64,000 bases of DNA. Source: Cohnella rhizoplanae (GTDB lineage: Bacteria; Bacillota; Bacilli; Paenibacillales; Paenibacillaceae). Shown in pieces: positions 35,301 to 43,718 of the stretch. The notes beneath the pieces were generated by a model that saw only the letters and a list, made by a program, of their open reading frames with translations, made no database searches and was not told the DNA's origin. The translations under genes were made by a program, and so were the position numbers. Every line of letters starts with the position of its first letter. Position 1 is the stretch's first letter. Location: assembly GCF_948329515.1 (NCBI RefSeq), contig NZ_CAOJCN010000005.1:238094-302093 (forward strand), written 5' to 3'.

Positions 35301-36666
35301 TCCCGATATCGGTCGTATAGTTGTTGACTGCGATCCCCTTGGACTCGATATCCGCAACCGTCTGAATGTTGCTCTTGAAGGAGCGGTAAACGCGGTATTG
35401 CAAGCTTGACTGCTCAGACATAAGATCGGTTGCCTTTTCCCAGGTCAGGGTCGCGCTGTTCGTCGTCACCCCGGTGGCCGAGATCGTGCCTGCGGAGACA
35501 TCCGGCGCCGTCCCGTCCAGCCATCCGCCCTGGACCGGAACGACGGAATCCGAATAATTGCCGTTGCCGAGTTGTCCGTAGCCGCCGAAGCCCCAGCTCC
35601 AGATCGAACCGTCCTTGCGCAACGCCGCGGCGTGAAAGGACCCTGCCGCGATCTGCGTCACGTCTTCAAGGCCGCTCAGCTGCACGGGCGCGTTGCGCTG
35701 CGTCTTGGTGCCGTCTCCTACCTGACCGTAATTGTTGTGGCCCCAGCCCCATACCGTCCCGTCCGCCTTCAGCGCGACGCTATGCCAGCCGCCTGCGGAC
35801 ACCGCCTTGACGTCGCTCAACCCCTGCACCTGAACCGGCACGATCCGCTTGGTCGTCGTACCGTCGCCGAGCGCGCCCCAACCGTTGTCGCCCCAAGCCC
35901 ACACGGTGCCGTTTTCCTTGATGGCCAGATTGTGATAGTTGCCCGCGGAGATCGCGACGACGTGATCTAGACCCGCTACCTGCACCGGCGTCGACTGCGC
36001 GGCTGATTGCGTGCCGTTGCCCATCTCGCCGGCCGTATTGAGCCCCCAAGCCCATACCGTCCCGTCCGCCTTCAACGCGATGCTGTGATAGCCGCCAGCC
36101 GATACAGCGATTATATCCGCGAGTCCGGGAACCACGCCTGGCACCGACCGGCTCGTCAGCGTGCCGTCGCCGAGCTCCCCGCTCTCATTGTCTCCCCAAG
36201 CCCACACCGTGCCGTCCTTCTTCAGGGCCAGCGTGTGATAGCCGATCCCGCCCGACAGCGACGCGACGTCGCCGATCGCGATCTGCACGGGCAGCCATTG
36301 ATTCGTCGTCGTGCCGTCTCCCAGCTGTCCGTGGTTGTTCGAGCCCCAGGCCCATACGGTCCCGTCCTGTTTGACCGCGAACGACTGGCGCACACCTGCC
36401 GCGATCGAAGCGATACCGGTCATGCCTTTAGCCGCCACAGGCGCGCTCCGGTTCACATTCGTGCCGTCCGCCAATCCGCCGAACTCATTGCCGCCCCAGC
36501 CCCATACCGTGCCGCCGGTCGTCAAGCCCGCGCTATGATAATAACCCGCGACCAGCTGTGGTTCGGCCGCAGGCACGGCTGCATGGACGGTCCCTTCGTT
36601 TCCGTATATAGGAATGAGCCCGAACAGCAGCGCCAGACACATCAGCACACTCGTCTTCCGTCTCAA
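32302..36666 (-). CDS. Giant SLH-anchored surface protein with RCC1 and InlB-type repeats
   Basis: A 1454-residue secreted protein. Order: signal peptide (1-29); seven RCC1 repeats forming a likely beta-propeller (about 38-390, each with a DGTVWAWG core); a fibronectin III-like segment (about 390-490); five InlB-B/Listeria-Bacteroides repeats (about 495-900, each with GYTFAGW and LYAKW); a cadherin-like beta-sandwich (about 925-1035); a Pro/Thr linker; a further domain; and three C-terminal SLH domains (from about 1275) that bind pyruvylated secondary wall polymer. Similar proteins display binding modules at the cell surface. It starts at TTG behind GGGGAGGAATC. It lies 202 bp downstream of the GH87 gene, so the two may act together on extracellular polysaccharide (inference). 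Confidence 0.92.
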   Translation of the reverse strand: MRRKTSVLMCLALLFGLIPIYGNEGTVHAAVPAAEPQLVAGYYHSAGLTTGGTVWGWGGNEFGGLADGTNVNRSAPVAAKGMTGIASIAAGVRQSFAVKQDGTVWAWGSNNHGQLGDGTTTNQWLPVQIAIGDVASLSGGIGYHTLALKKDGTVWAWGDNESGELGDGTLTSRSVPGVVPGLADIIAVSAGGYHSIALKADGTVWAWGLNTAGEMGNGTQSAAQSTPVQVAGLDHVVAISAGNYHNLAIKENGTVWAWGDNGWGALGDGTTTKRIVPVQVQGLSDVKAVSAGGWHSVALKADGTVWGWGHNNYGQVGDGTKTQRNAPVQLSGLEDVTQIAAGSFHAAALRKDGSIWSWGFGGYGQLGNGNYSDSVVPVQGGWLDGTAPDVSAGTISATGVTTNSATLTWEKATDLMSEQSSLQYRVYRSFKSNIQTVADIESKGIAVNNYTTDIGSLQLIELLDGMPYYFNVIVKDKAGNKTAYAMQQVVTEAIPTYSVIYRGNGHTGGKVPVDDYYYYKDEQADILGNTRGLTRAGYTFADWNTEADGSGSAYAEGDRATIGQEDLVLYAQWSKNPTYKVLYDGNGETGGTGPSDSEAYEAGETATVLSNAGGFVKSGYSFAGWNTEPDGDGTPYAAGALLTLAAADVTLYAQWTQNPTYGVTYDANGADGGSVPTDGGAYEEGAEVTVLGNSGLVKAGYTFAGWMLTADGSGTAYQAGDKLTMGAAAVTLYAKWTQNPTYGVTYDANGADGGSVPTDGAYEEGTEVTVLGNTGLVKAGYTFAGWTLTEEGSGTAYQAGDKLTMSAAAVTLYAKWTQNPTYSVTYDANGADGGNVPTDGGAYEEGAELTVLGNTGGLVKAGYTFAGWTLAADGSGTAYQAGDKLTMGATPLTLFAKWQIDAGGNPDPGQDPDPEPVAAPKLTALHLSAGAWNKTFAADTTDYTITLATDVTSIRLTAAAANERQSVAASVYAEDNARLSGPVNLTGGVQSEAIALYDSAASIQIAVIAEDGKSLVYSLHVQREKAQEPAEPTSTPDPTPTPDATAQTPPPFKLTIGGTDQSRMGTATMTGQDLNVILRPTELAAGLSDAPSGTAITITAPDDAHSLRVRFDAAALNAMKAKQAALELVTAQGTYTLPVAEIPATTAGEGETFSLTVSLAGEGTALRLSQAASDSGFAIIVMPVTFELSASEAGRTTVIDSFQSYVKRELPLPEDTDPAGVTAVVVEQDGTLRPVPTEIVARDGKYYAVVRSLTNSAYAVIRQKAQEFSDLNGHWAQGAIADMAARLIVNGYAGGQYRPDASVSRAEFAAMLARALGLPQSAGGATSFADLRTDAWYADAVEQAAAYGLLRGDRNGRFRPEETITREEAFAVLVRAARLVGYEAAAAGGTGRVLTAFADESAIRGWAREDVAAAVQAGLVQGSGGRLRPAGEVTRAETAVMLRRLLIETGLIDG
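33973..34715. repeat. Three near-identical 240/243-bp coding repeats
   Basis: The last three InlB-type repeats of the surface protein are almost identical in DNA: the same ttggcgtcgt block occurs at 34181, 34421 and 34664 (periods of 240 and 243 bp). This points to recent duplication or homogenisation, and copy number is likely to vary between strains. Confidence 0.85.
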
Positions 36667-36826
36667 CTTGATTCCTCCCCGTTGGCCGGCGCGCAGTCCG
36701 GCTTCTGCCGCTATTCTAAGGGAGAACGCCGGACCAAGACGATTATCGAAAGTTAATTCGGTTAATGGAACACGACGTTAATGCAATAACGTCAAACGCA
36801 AACGGAAAACCGCAAACGAAAACTGC

Positions 36827-36857
36827 AAAAATCCCGCCCGCCGGATGGCGGACGGGA
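36827..36857 (-). terminator. Terminator of the alpha-1,3-glucanase gene
   Basis: TCCCGCCCGCC (36832-36842) pairs with GGCGGACGGGA (36847-36857) with one mismatch; the minus strand continues into TTTTT. It lies 11 bp after the stop at 36869. Confidence 0.75.
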
Positions 36858-36868
36858 CGTGAACGGCC

Positions 36869-39800
36869 TCAAGGATTGACGTTGATCGTAAACGTAGAAG
36901 TCGTGTTTTTGATCGGCGTCGCGACGTTGTTGAAAGTCAGGTTGTTGAACGTAACGGAACCGACCGCGGGGCCTTGGCCCGGCTCGGGCATTTCGTTCGC
37001 CCAGATGCCGACGCCGCTCTTCGCGTCGAACGCGTCGCCGCTCTTTTGCGCCCCGGAGATCGTGATGTTGGTGAAGATCGTGTCGGTGACCGGATTTTCC
37101 GGCGTGCTGCCGTTGTACTTGGTCTGGAACATGATGCCGTGATACGTCGGATCGACGATATCCACGTCGCTCACCCGGATGCCCTGGAACACCTTGGACG
37201 CCGAGAACACCCAGATCGCCGGGAACGTCTGTTGGCCCCAGAAGTGGCCGCCCGCGCGCACGATCGAGATGTTCTCGAGCCGGGTCGGCGGGTTCGCGCC
37301 GAAGCCGTTCATCGGATAGCCGAAGTCGAGCGAGCTGATCGTGATGCCCGAGTAGCAGAGCGTATCCGCGATATAGATGTTGCGGAACGTGTTGGCGTAC
37401 CCGCCGTAGACCGCGAGGCCCGCCGCGCGCCAGGTGAGGATGGACGTCAGATTTTCGAAAATGTTATCCTTCTCGTCCGCGCCGCCCGCGTCGATCGCCG
37501 AGAACAACGCGAAGCTGTCGTCGCCGGTCGCGCGCGCCTCGTTGTTGGAGATCAAGTTGTTCGTGCTGCCGTTGGTCATGTTGACGCCGTCGGCGAACGT
37601 GTTGCGGATGCGCGAATTTTTGATCGTTACGTAGTCCGTGTTCGCGCCCCAGTACATACACACCATGTGCTCGGTCCAGATGTTGTCGATCGTCATGTTC
37701 GCGACGTTGGCGAAGTCGAACACCTTGCCCGGCCCGTCGATGCGGGACGTGTAGTTGCCGAAGTAGGCGAAGTTGGCAAAGGTGGAGCCGTTCGCCGTGG
37801 ACGTCGCGGAGAAGCCGATGTCGGTATTGGTCTGGCCCGCAGGCGCGACGAAGCGCGTGTACCAAGGACCCGCGCCGACGACCTTAATCGGCTTGCCGTA
37901 CACCTGGAACTTGTTCGAAGTCGTGTACGTGCCGGCCGGCAGGTACACGCCGACGTAGGTGCCGGTCGCGTCCATCCGCACCTTGTCGAGCGCGTTCTGC
38001 ACGTCCTGGTGCGTGAAGCCCGTCGGCACGACGTACTTGGCCGGATCGGGATTGGCGATCGGCGATACCTGCTCTAGGCTGACGAAGTCGATCGCGTAGC
38101 TCGTCGTGTTGGCCGCGTCCTTCTGCAGGCGGATCGTGCTGCCCGCCGGGATCGACGTATCGAACATCAGGTTCGCCTCGTCGTAAATATGGCGTGGCGA
38201 TCCCGACCCCGGGCTGTTGCCCGGCGAGGTCTCGGAGCCGTACAGCCAAGCGTACTTGGACGTCAGGTTGATTGCCTTGGCGAAGGTGCCGTTGACGTAG
38301 ACGTTCAGCGTCGCGTCGATGCCGTCGCCGCCCGGCGCGTCCGGGATCGAGAAGCGGGCGACGAGCGTATTGGTGCTCGCCTTGGTCGTGAACTGCACGT
38401 AGCTGCCGGTCGCGTTGAGCGTGACCGCCTTGCGGCCGGACGCTTCGCCGGCCAGGTCGCCGATATTGCGGTTGGGCCCGACGATCGCCGCGCCGCCGCC
38501 TACGGTGCCGTCCTCGGCCTCGTACATGTCGAACGGCATGTTCGCGCCGCGTCCGACGAACAGCGGCTGCGTCGAGACGTTGTTCGCCTGCTTGACGGGC
38601 AGCTCGTTGCCGTCGGCGGCGACCTGGATCTTGACGTTGTACTTGCCGTTCGCCGCGGTCCAGCTGCCGAGCGCGATCGAAGGGCTCGATGCGCCTGCGG
38701 AGAGCGTGCCCGCATAGCTGGCGGTCAGCGTCTTCACGACCGCGTTCGTCGTAGCGTCCGTCAGCGTCAGCGTGACGGCGTGCGCGCCGGCGGCGGAGGC
38801 GACGGTGCCCTGGTTTTTAAGGATGACTGAGAAACTCGTCGTATTGCCCGCAGCCGGGTTGCTAGGGCTCCAGCTCGCCGACGTGGCGACCAGGTCCGAG
38901 CTCTGCACCGGGCTGACCGTCAGGTTGGAGGGGCTGGCGTAGCTGTTGTTGTTCTCGTTCTGCTCGATAACGGCGTTGGACTCGTCGACCTTGGCCGAGA
39001 GCGCGTAGCTGCCCGCGTCCTTCGTGCCGACGCTGACGGCGACGTTCGTCTGGGCGCCTGCCGCGAGCGCGCCGACGCTCGCCGTGCCCACCTTAGTCGC
39101 GCCCAGGTAGAAGTCGACGCTCGTCGCGGCGGACGACAGCGAACCGGCGTTTTTAACGGTGGCGGTGAGACTGATGCTGTCCGTCTCGACCGGAGCGGCC
39201 GGCGTCCAGGACAGGCCCGTCACGGTTAGATCCGGATTGGGCGCGGGTACGCCGATGACCTGGAACTCCGCCACCTGACCGCCCGTCGCGCCGGTATTGG
39301 CCGTGAACTTCAGCTGAATCTCGCTGGCCGTGGCGTTTACGGGTATGGTGACGGTATTGCCGGTTGCCGGGTTAAACGTGTACTGTGCCGAAGAGACCAG
39401 GCTGGCGAATGCGGTCGCGTTCTGGTCGTGACCCAGCACCTGGATCGTCTGGGTCCGTGTCGCCCAGGCAGCATCCGGATTCAGCTTCAGCACGATGGCG
39501 GAGATGCCGGCGTTCGCGCCGAGCGAGACCGTTAACGTTGCGGGATAGCTGTTTGCGCTGCTTTCCCAGTAAGTCGCCGTACTGCCGTCATTGGCATTCG
39601 CCGCCGCATAGGTCCAATTCAGGGAGGAGGCGGTGATCGGCTTGCCCTGCGCTAGATTGGATCCTTGCGGCGGAGGCGTGGCGGTCGGCGTGGCCGTTGG
39701 CGTCGCGGTTGGGGTAGACGTTGGCGTCGCTGTTGGCGTCGCCGTCGGCGTGGCCGTTGGGGTCGCGGTCGGGGTTGCCGTCGGCGTTGGCGTCGGCGTC

Positions 39801-40744
39801 GCGGAAACGGAAGTCAGCGCGATTTGGTCCAGATTGACGTTACCCGAGTCGGTCGCTTCGTATTTATAAGCGATCGTGTTGCTGCCCGCGTTCAGCGCGA
39901 GCGTCTCGGACTTCGTTCCCCAAGCATCCCAGTTGGCGAGGCTCGCCAGCGTCGTCTGAGTGACCTTGGTACCATTCACGTAGACGCTCAGCGTTCTGGC
40001 CGCGCCGTTCCCGTTGCCGTACTTCAGCGCGACCGCATAGTTGCCCGCGGCGGCAGCATTTACGGTGAACTGAGTCTGCGCGCCCTGCGTCCAATAGCCG
40101 TCCACGAACCCTGTTCCCGTATACCCGGTATGGTCCGTGTTCACCTTGGCCCCGCCGGACAGCGCCGCGGCCTCGGCTTCATACACATTGCCCGCGGGCG
40201 GCGCGACCGTTCCGTACACCTCGAGCTCGGAGACCTGACCGGCAGGCCAGGCGCTATTGGCCGTGAAGTTGACCTTCACGTAGCGCGCGCTGGCGGCGGA
40301 AAAGCTAATCGTCACGACGTTGCCCGACGTTGGGTTAAAGGAATACGAGGCGGATGCCGCCAGCGTACTGTAAGCCGTATCGTTCAGGCTGCCCTGTACG
40401 GACAGCGTCTGAGAACGGGTCCCCCAGCCGGGCGGCAGCTTCAGCACGACTTGATTGACCGTGACCGCTGCGCCCAGATCGACGCGAATCCACTGCGGCC
40501 ATGCATTGTTCGCGCTCTCCCAGTACGTGCCCGCATTGCCGTCCACGGCATTGCCCGCCTGGTATACGTCGGCGTAAGAGCTCGCGGTGACGGGCTTGTT
40601 GGCGGCCAGGTTCGGTCCGTCCGCATAAACCTTGGATAGCGGCAGTCCCGCCAAGTTGGCGAACAGCCCGGCCATCAGCGCAAGAGCCAGCAAAGAAGCC
40701 GCCCACGGCTTCCGTTTCCCCGTATGCAGTTGCATGAACATCAT
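36869..40744 (-). CDS. Secreted GH87 alpha-1,3-glucanase (mutanase) with multiple binding modules
   Basis: A 1291-residue secreted enzyme. Order: signal peptide (to about 41); discoidin/F5-8C domain (45-178); CBM6/35-like module (187-312); Thr-Pro linker (315-358); second discoidin domain (362-498); two CARDB domains (504-611, 614-730); a further CBM-like module opening NMPFDMYEAEDG (735-870); and a C-terminal parallel beta-helix GH87 domain (about 880-1291). The three catalytic aspartates known in Paenibacillus GH87 enzymes fit D1052 (TFADGVNM) and D1075/D1076 (ATGDDSF), with the same spacing of 23 and 24 residues. The family cleaves alpha-1,3-glucan of fungal walls and biofilms. AAAGGAGG precedes the ATG pair at 40744/40741. 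Confidence 0.9.
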   Translation of the reverse strand: MMFMQLHTGKRKPWAASLLALALMAGLFANLAGLPLSKVYADGPNLAANKPVTASSYADVYQAGNAVDGNAGTYWESANNAWPQWIRVDLGAAVTVNQVVLKLPPGWGTRSQTLSVQGSLNDTAYSTLAASASYSFNPTSGNVVTISFSAASARYVKVNFTANSAWPAGQVSELEVYGTVAPPAGNVYEAEAAALSGGAKVNTDHTGYTGTGFVDGYWTQGAQTQFTVNAAAAGNYAVALKYGNGNGAARTLSVYVNGTKVTQTTLASLANWDAWGTKSETLALNAGSNTIAYKYEATDSGNVNLDQIALTSVSATPTPTPTATPTATPTATPTATPTATPTSTPTATPTATPTATPPPQGSNLAQGKPITASSLNWTYAAANANDGSTATYWESSANSYPATLTVSLGANAGISAIVLKLNPDAAWATRTQTIQVLGHDQNATAFASLVSSAQYTFNPATGNTVTIPVNATASEIQLKFTANTGATGGQVAEFQVIGVPAPNPDLTVTGLSWTPAAPVETDSISLTATVKNAGSLSSAATSVDFYLGATKVGTASVGALAAGAQTNVAVSVGTKDAGSYALSAKVDESNAVIEQNENNNSYASPSNLTVSPVQSSDLVATSASWSPSNPAAGNTTSFSVILKNQGTVASAAGAHAVTLTLTDATTNAVVKTLTASYAGTLSAGASSPSIALGSWTAANGKYNVKIQVAADGNELPVKQANNVSTQPLFVGRGANMPFDMYEAEDGTVGGGAAIVGPNRNIGDLAGEASGRKAVTLNATGSYVQFTTKASTNTLVARFSIPDAPGGDGIDATLNVYVNGTFAKAINLTSKYAWLYGSETSPGNSPGSGSPRHIYDEANLMFDTSIPAGSTIRLQKDAANTTSYAIDFVSLEQVSPIANPDPAKYVVPTGFTHQDVQNALDKVRMDATGTYVGVYLPAGTYTTSNKFQVYGKPIKVVGAGPWYTRFVAPAGQTNTDIGFSATSTANGSTFANFAYFGNYTSRIDGPGKVFDFANVANMTIDNIWTEHMVCMYWGANTDYVTIKNSRIRNTFADGVNMTNGSTNNLISNNEARATGDDSFALFSAIDAGGADEKDNIFENLTSILTWRAAGLAVYGGYANTFRNIYIADTLCYSGITISSLDFGYPMNGFGANPPTRLENISIVRAGGHFWGQQTFPAIWVFSASKVFQGIRVSDVDIVDPTYHGIMFQTKYNGSTPENPVTDTIFTNITISGAQKSGDAFDAKSGVGIWANEMPEPGQGPAVGSVTFNNLTFNNVATPIKNTTSTFTINVNP

Positions 40745-41013
40745 CTACCTCCTTTAATTGGTTGAAGCTGAAGCGATTGCCCTCGGTTCCTTGCGGCTTG
40801 AACGGCTGCTAGACGAGACGACGGTGCTTCACGGTCCTTGTCGGCGCGGCGACCTCCTCCTCCCGGATATGGATGATGCTTCCTTTTTTATTATAGGCGC
40901 TTACATTTTTGCGGACGATGTACATTCCTATGGGATGTGTGTGCGTAATTACGGTCTGTGGCGGAGGAGGAAGTTCCGGGCAAAAGCGTTCGGTCGGGGG
41001 ACGAGACTGCGCG

Positions 41014-41222
41014 GCGGAATAGCGATGCGGCACATTCTTATTCTGCGGGATAGGGGGCCGCGCAGCGGAATAGCGATGTGGCACATCCTTATTCTGCGGG
41101 ATAGGGGGCTGTGCGGCCAAATAGCGATGTGGCACATTCTTATTCCGCGGCAAAGGGAGCTGCGCGGCGGAATAGCGATGCGGCACATTCTTATTCTGCG
41201 GGATAGGGGGCCGCGCAGCGGT
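41014..41222. repeat. 51-bp tandem repeat array, four units
   Basis: Units begin at 41014, 41065, 41116 and 41167 (period exactly 51 bp), each opening GCGGAATAGCGATG and containing GGCACATTCTTATTC. Units 1 and 4 are nearly identical; unit 3 is the most diverged. All frames stay open because 51 is a multiple of three, producing spurious repetitive ORFs on both strands. The flanking parts of the 566-bp gap (40745-41013) show no credible gene. Confidence 0.9.
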
Positions 41223-41229
41223 CCATGCC

Positions 41230-41261
41230 AAAAAAAACTCGCCCGCCTAATCGCGGACGAG
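41230..41261 (-). terminator. Terminator of the kimA gene
   Basis: On the minus strand CTCGTCCGC pairs with GCGGGCGAG (one G-T pair) around a 5-6 nt loop and is followed by eight T residues. It lies 49 bp after the stop at 41311. Confidence 0.85.
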
Positions 41262-41310
41262 CTTGGATATTAATCTTCGTTTAGCCGCCGACGACTCGCG
41301 CCTTTAAGGA

Positions 41311-43128
41311 TTAACGCCTTAAATGGTAAGGCACGGTCGCGATGATGACGTCCTTCTGATTGTACAGATACGCGCGCAGCAGCAGGCTCGACTGGTTGTG
41401 CAAAATATGCTGCCACCAGTGCTTGGCGATGAACTGCGGAATGAGGACGGTGATATGGTCGGTCTCGGCGGTTTTCCACTCGATCGTATCGATGAACTTC
41501 ATGATCGGCCGGATGATGCTGCGATAGCTCGACCTGAGGGTGATGAGCCGGACACCGGGGTCCCACTCCGCCCACTTCTTCTCCATCCGCTCGATCTCTT
41601 CGTCGTCGAAGCCGACGTACACGGCCACCACGTTGTCCGTGAGCGACTTGGCGTAGCTGAGCGAGTTCATGACCACGCGGGTGATGCCGGCCACGGGCAC
41701 GACGATCGTGCTGCCCTTGATGCAGGGCTTCTCCTTGGACGGATCGATGCGGAGCTCGTCGGCGGTATTCCTGTAGTGCCGCGCGATGGCGAAGAACGTC
41801 CACATGACGACGGGCAGGAAGACGAACACCATCCACACATGACTGAACTTGGTGAAAATGAAGATGAGCGTGATGCTGAGCGTGGTCAGCATGCCGATCG
41901 TGTTGACGATCAGGCGCGTCACCCAGCCCTGCGGGCGGAGCCGGATCCAGCGCACCATCATGCCGAGCTGCGACAGGGTGAACGGGATGAAGACGCCGAC
42001 CGCGTACAGCGGGATCAGGTTCTCTGTGTTGCCGTGGAAAAGGATGACCAGCAAGGCCGAGAACACGCCAAGGAAGATGATGCCGTTGGAATAGCCGAGC
42101 CGGTCGCCGCGGACCATGAAGGCGTGCGGCATGTATTTGTCCTTGGCCAGCATGAAGGCGAGCAGCGGAAACGCGGAATACGCCGTATTCGCCGCCAGGA
42201 CGAGGATCAGCGCGGTAAGCGCCTGAATGATGTAATAGATCGTGCCCCGCCCGAAGGTCGACTGGGCAATCTGCGAGACGACCGTCTGCTTCTCGTCCGG
42301 CGTCACGCCGTACCAGTACGCGAGCAGGCTGATGCCGATGAACATCGCGCCCAGGATCGTGCCCATCATGACCAGCGTGGCGGCTGCGTTGCGCTCGGCC
42401 GGCTTCTTGAAGTTGGGGATGGCGTTGGATACGGCTTCGACGCCCGTGAGCGCGGAGCAGCCCGAGCTGAACGCCTTGAGGAGCAGGAAAAGGCTGACGT
42501 TGGATACCGCCGCGCCGAACTCCGGCACGTGGGCGTCCGCTCCGCCGGCGGCGTACTTCACGATGCCGGTGGCGATTAGCACGAAAATCGCGACCACGAA
42601 CAGATAAATCGGCGTGGCGAGCACGGAAGCGGACTCCGTGACGCCGCGAAGGTTCATGACGGTCAGGATGAGGATGATGATCAGGGCAATGGCGACCCGG
42701 TGGTCGTGCAGCGACGGGAACGCCGAGGTGATCGCGTCCGTGCCGGCCGACGAGCTGACCGCCACGGTCAATATATAGTCGACCAGGAGCGAGCCGCCTG
42801 CCAGGAGCCCGGTCGATACACCGAGATTGTCCTTGGCTACGATGTAGGCGCCGCCGCCTGCCGGATAGGCATAGATCGTCTGACGGTAGGAGAGGATGAG
42901 TACGAATAAAAGTCCGAGCACCGCAAGCGAGATCGGCACCGAGTACCAGACGGCCGCGAAACCAGCCGCCATCAGCACGAGCAGAATCTGCTCCGTGCCG
43001 TATGCGACCGACGACAGCGCGTCGGACGACAAGACGGCCAGCGCTTTGAATTTGCCTAGCTTTGCCCCTTCGATCTCCGCGCTTTTCATCGGTCTTCCGA
43101 TCAATAACCGCTTTACCTTGCTGACCAT
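41311..43128 (-). CDS. kimA: KimA-type potassium importer (APC superfamily)
   Basis: A 605-residue membrane protein, the same length class as B. subtilis KimA (YdaO). It has 12 membrane segments (about residues 28-455) with the APC-type opening LSSDALSSVAYGTEQILL and PAGGGAYIVAKDNLG, then a C-terminal cytoplasmic domain of about 150 residues (GSTIVVPVAGITRVVMNSLS, VVAVYVGFDDEEIERMEKKW). Known KimA is a high-affinity K+/H+ symporter inhibited by c-di-AMP at the protein level and controlled by a c-di-AMP riboswitch at the RNA level. The matching riboswitch lies directly upstream (43245-43385). ATG at 43128 has AAAGGAGAT upstream; a longer frame (41270-43333) is out of frame and spurious. Confidence 0.93.
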   Translation of the reverse strand: MVSKVKRLLIGRPMKSAEIEGAKLGKFKALAVLSSDALSSVAYGTEQILLVLMAAGFAAVWYSVPISLAVLGLLFVLILSYRQTIYAYPAGGGAYIVAKDNLGVSTGLLAGGSLLVDYILTVAVSSSAGTDAITSAFPSLHDHRVAIALIIILILTVMNLRGVTESASVLATPIYLFVVAIFVLIATGIVKYAAGGADAHVPEFGAAVSNVSLFLLLKAFSSGCSALTGVEAVSNAIPNFKKPAERNAAATLVMMGTILGAMFIGISLLAYWYGVTPDEKQTVVSQIAQSTFGRGTIYYIIQALTALILVLAANTAYSAFPLLAFMLAKDKYMPHAFMVRGDRLGYSNGIIFLGVFSALLVILFHGNTENLIPLYAVGVFIPFTLSQLGMMVRWIRLRPQGWVTRLIVNTIGMLTTLSITLIFIFTKFSHVWMVFVFLPVVMWTFFAIARHYRNTADELRIDPSKEKPCIKGSTIVVPVAGITRVVMNSLSYAKSLTDNVVAVYVGFDDEEIERMEKKWAEWDPGVRLITLRSSYRSIIRPIMKFIDTIEWKTAETDHITVLIPQFIAKHWWQHILHNQSSLLLRAYLYNQKDVIIATVPYHLRR

Positions 43129-43163
43129 GGTTAATCTCCTTTGTCGTTCCGGAGCACCCCGCG

Positions 43164-43205
43164 CGCATCAAGAAAAAGCCGCAGGAAAGAATCTCCCGCA
43201 GCTTA
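43164..43205 (-). terminator. Expression-platform terminator of the kimA riboswitch
   Basis: On the minus strand AGCTGCGGGA pairs with TCCTGCGGCT around GATTCTT and is followed by TTTTC. It sits between the aptamer and the kimA ribosome binding site, so ligand binding would favour premature termination. Confidence 0.8.
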
Positions 43206-43244
43206 TTCGGCATACGAATAGCGGCGCAGGTTCCTCTTCCGGAC

Positions 43245-43385
43245 GCTTGCGAGGTTAGCTGTCGGATTCGGGCTCGGTAAGCAGCCCTACGCTCGGCCAG
43301 GCCAAGCGATTCACCCCGGGCAGCGCAGTTCATGCGGCTGCCGGTTGGTTCCCCCGTTCCCGCTCCCGCGGGATTCAGCGATTAG
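43245..43385 (-). promoter_or_regulatory. c-di-AMP riboswitch (ydaO-yuaA class)
   Basis: On the minus strand the leader carries the conserved blocks of this aptamer in order: AATCGCTGAATCCCGC, GAGCGGGAACGGGGGAACCA, GGGGTGAATCGC, TAGGGCTGC and CCCGAATCCGACAGCTAAC followed by CTCGCAAGCG. These match the known ydaO-yuaA consensus as I recall it, including the strongly conserved CCGACAGCTAAC segment. The element is followed by a terminator and kimA. In this class c-di-AMP binding turns expression off, here limiting potassium import. Confidence 0.9.
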
Positions 43386-43405
43386 GATGTTGAATCACGA
43401 ATTGA

Positions 43406-43435
43406 ATCATACGTCACGTTCCCCGTTGATGTAAA
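43406..43435 (-). promoter_or_regulatory. Promoter of the kimA transcript
   Basis: On the minus strand TTTACA (complement of 43430-43435) and TATGAT (complement of 43406-43411) are 18 bp apart, with the start near 43399, just before the riboswitch. Confidence 0.6.
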
Positions 43436-43593
43436 CTGCCGCTCAAGGGGATGAACAGCGGAGCGAGCGGCAAGTAAGCCATGGGAGCGATTACATTGAA
43501 GCGGCTCTTGCATTATCGCGGCCGTGCACCCCGGCGCGCGTTTTTTTGCCGTTTTTGCATCCACTTTCGGGCCGATCCCGGAACGAAGGATAT

Positions 43594-43637
43594 AAAAAAA
43601 CCGCCCCGTCTCCCGGCAAGCGGGCGGACAGGGCGGA
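43594..43637 (-). terminator. Second terminator downstream of the TrpXYZ-like operon
   Basis: On the minus strand CCGCCCTGTC pairs with GACGGGGCGG and is followed by seven T residues. It forms a tandem pair with the terminator at 43645. Confidence 0.75.
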
Positions 43638-43644
43638 AACCTTG

Positions 43645-43682
43645 AAAAACAAAACCGGCACCGCGCAGGCGCGATGCCGGTC
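43645..43682 (-). terminator. First terminator downstream of the TrpXYZ-like operon
   Basis: On the minus strand ACCGGCATCGCGC pairs with GCGCGGTGCCGGT and is followed by TTTGTTTTT. It lies 37 bp after the stop at 43719. Confidence 0.85.
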
Positions 43683-43718
43683 ATTCGTTACCTTAGAGCT
43701 TATCCGACGAGGACGCTG

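Noticed and set aside
41014..41222. CRISPR array
   Set aside because: There is no alternation of constant repeats with unique spacers of similar length; whole 51-bp units are alike, and no cas gene is present.
40758..41273. Repetitive ORFs (both strands) over the 51-bp array
   Set aside because: They stay open only because the period is a multiple of three; both strands are equally open and none has a good start site.
41270..43333. Long minus-strand frame overlapping kimA
   Set aside because: Out of frame with KimA, Arg/His-rich, and it runs through the riboswitch terminator; it is not a gene.
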